Shown here: positions 62,955 through 64,000 of the stretch, in pieces
Position numbering within the stretch: position 1 is the stretch's first letter
Layout: each line of letters starts with the position of its first letter
Source of the DNA: Alistipes sp.
Lineage (GTDB): Bacteria > Bacteroidota > Bacteroidia > Bacteroidales > Rikenellaceae
Assembly (NCBI GenBank): GCA_017937125.1
Contig: JAGBEH010000001.1
Span: 310,001-374,000, forward strand
Direction: 5' to 3'
Length of the DNA: 64,000 bases
The notes under the pieces: generated by a model
Database searches by the model: none
Told to the model about the DNA's origin: nothing
What the model saw: the letters and a program-made list of their open reading frames with translations, nothing else
Made by a program: the position numbers and the translations under genes

Positions 62955-64000
62955 TCATTTCCCTAAATGTTCATACAACCATTTGTTGCGGATTACATCC
63001 TGCTCGGTGTAGGTGTAGTGCTTGGTGTCGTGGAAAAGCAGCAATTCTTTTTCCGAGGAAATGACGTTGTAGGCCGACATCGTGGAGGTGGGACAGCACG
63101 TCATATCGTTGTAGCCCATCGACATAAATACGGGAATATTCACTTTGCGGGCGAAATTGACCACATCGTAATATTTGGTGGTCTCGATACACTTGTCGTT
63201 GCGCAAATTATCGTCCGCAGACCTGCTGAACAGATGCGGCCAGCCTCCGCCGCGCCCGTAGAGATAACCCGTCATATCGCAGAGTGCGGGGTAGTATGCC
63301 GCCAGATACTTGACTTTGGGGTTCAGAACCGCAGTGGTGATAGAGAGTGCGCCGCCCTGGCTTCCTCCGCAAACGGCTATGCGTTCCGCATCCACCGACT
63401 CCAGCTCGGCGAGAAAATCGATCGCGCGTGCACAGCCGAGATATACCCGCTTGTAGTAATACTGGTCGCGGTTGTCGAGACGGTAGCGGTTGTAGCTTCT
63501 GAGCGCTCCCGAGTAAAGGTCGGTGTAAACCTTGGGATCGAGATTCACGGGTATTCCGTGAATGCCGACCTGCAATGTGACGTATCCCTGCTCGGCCATC
63601 GATACCATACCTCTGTATCCGCGTACGCCGGCACCCGGAACGGCCAGAATCGCGGGATGTTTGCCTCCGCCGACCGGCACGCAGAGAATGCCGTAGAAGC
63701 GGCTGCCTTTGGTGTAGTTCTGGAAACTTATGTGGTAAACGTCGGCCTTGCCTGTGCACAGTTCGGGCATCGGCGTGATGACGGGTTCGAGCGGGAGTTT
63801 GCCGTTGGCCTCTACGGCGTCGCTCCAGAATTTGTCGAAATCGTCGGGCAGGGTAGTCGTCGGCCGTATCTTTTCGGGTTCGAAGCCTGCCGTAGCCGTG
63901 CCTTCGTAGGTGAAGTCGCCATCCTTATAGAATACGCGGCAGCGCAGGAATCCCGGGACTTTCATCGTGCCGAGCGTGATAGTGCCCGTGCCGTTCTTGA
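62955..64000 (-). CDS. Acetylxylan esterase (AXE1 family), 5' end outside the window
   Basis: An alpha/beta hydrolase of the acetylxylan esterase/cephalosporin deacetylase family; 348 residues are visible and the frame stays open to the window edge, so the gene is partial. The nucleophile motif is GGSQGG, with FMSMGYNDMTCCPT and HDTKHY as the expected acid and histidine region. It removes acetyl groups from plant or microbial polysaccharides. No stop lies between the internal ATG at 63965 and the edge. Confidence 0.9.
   Translation of the reverse strand, partial: KNGTGTITLGTMKVPGFLRCRVFYKDGDFTYEGTATAGFEPEKIRPTTTLPDDFDKFWSDAVEANGKLPLEPVITPMPELCTGKADVYHISFQNYTKGSRFYGILCVPVGGGKHPAILAVPGAGVRGYRGMVSMAEQGYVTLQVGIHGIPVNLDPKVYTDLYSGALRSYNRYRLDNRDQYYYKRVYLGCARAIDFLAELESVDAERIAVCGGSQGGALSITTAVLNPKVKYLAAYYPALCDMTGYLYGRGGGWPHLFSRSADDNLRNDKCIETTKYYDVVNFARKVNIPVFMSMGYNDMTCCPTSTMSAYNVISSEKELLLFHDTKHYTYTEQDVIRNKWLYEHLGK

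Overview
The window looks like a piece of a Bacteroidales chromosome, most likely Rikenellaceae/Alistipes-like. The evidence is Bacteroidetes-type promoters (TTG/TTTG, about 19-20 bp, then TAnnTTTG) in front of many genes, a family set typical of the phylum (DUF4254-GT9 pair, BatD/BatE, DUF4290, DUF4492 beside cydA, DUF5689, S9 dipeptidyl peptidase, GH20 plus NagB), and a GC-rich backbone. The genus is an inference; no rRNA or marker phylogeny was possible.

Region 1 (1-15.3 kb) is a visibly AT-rich foreign island. A tightly packed rightward operon encodes a small XRE regulator, the DNA phosphorothioation enzymes DndC, DndD and DndE, then an unusual set: an 807-aa protein with several DNA-binding folds, a PLD-nuclease/SF2-helicase fusion, a 73-aa protein, a second SMC-like ATPase with a CxxC hook, a 165-aa protein and an OLD-type ATPase-TOPRIM protein. 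No dndA, dndB or recognisable dndFGH genes are in the visible operon. A perfect 17-bp hairpin separates it from a leftward tyrosine recombinase. Beyond the recombinase lie three copies of an 11-bp motif and an intact tRNA-Gly(GCC), the probable attachment site. The left end of the element is outside the window. This island is the best candidate for an incompletely described antiviral system.

Region 2 (15.5-28 kb) is core chromosome: a dihydroorotate dehydrogenase-like protein, rubredoxin, an apparently exported Fe-type superoxide dismutase, an S9 dipeptidyl peptidase, a LysM glucosaminidase, a DUF4254/glycosyltransferase 9/MG2-like operon, a phosphate-selective-type porin and two tandem paralogous small envelope proteins. 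Region 3 (28-44.6 kb) holds an amino-sugar module (GH20 hexosaminidase, NagB, a NagB/PIG-L fusion), META lipoprotein, RecR, BatE, BatD, class I fumarase, GH36 alpha-galactosidase, an outer-membrane barrel protein, class II aldolase and a sodium-dependent transporter.

Region 4 (44.6-54.7 kb) has tRNA-Arg(CCT), a cytochrome bd operon (DUF4492-cydA-cydB), an NhaC-type antiporter, a sigma-54 activator lacking its DNA-binding domain, a DUF4290 protein, a thioredoxin-fold lipoprotein without CxxC, and lpxH-thyA-folA. Region 5 (54.7-64 kb) has a five-gene heterodisulfide-reductase/Qmo-like iron-sulfur operon ending in a membrane protein, initiator tRNA-fMet, a secreted S1/P1 nuclease, a DUF5689 protein and a partial acetylxylan esterase. 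Superoxide dismutase, rubredoxin, cytochrome bd, BatD/E and the Hdr-like complex together fit an anaerobe that tolerates trace oxygen and runs menaquinone-linked redox chemistry.
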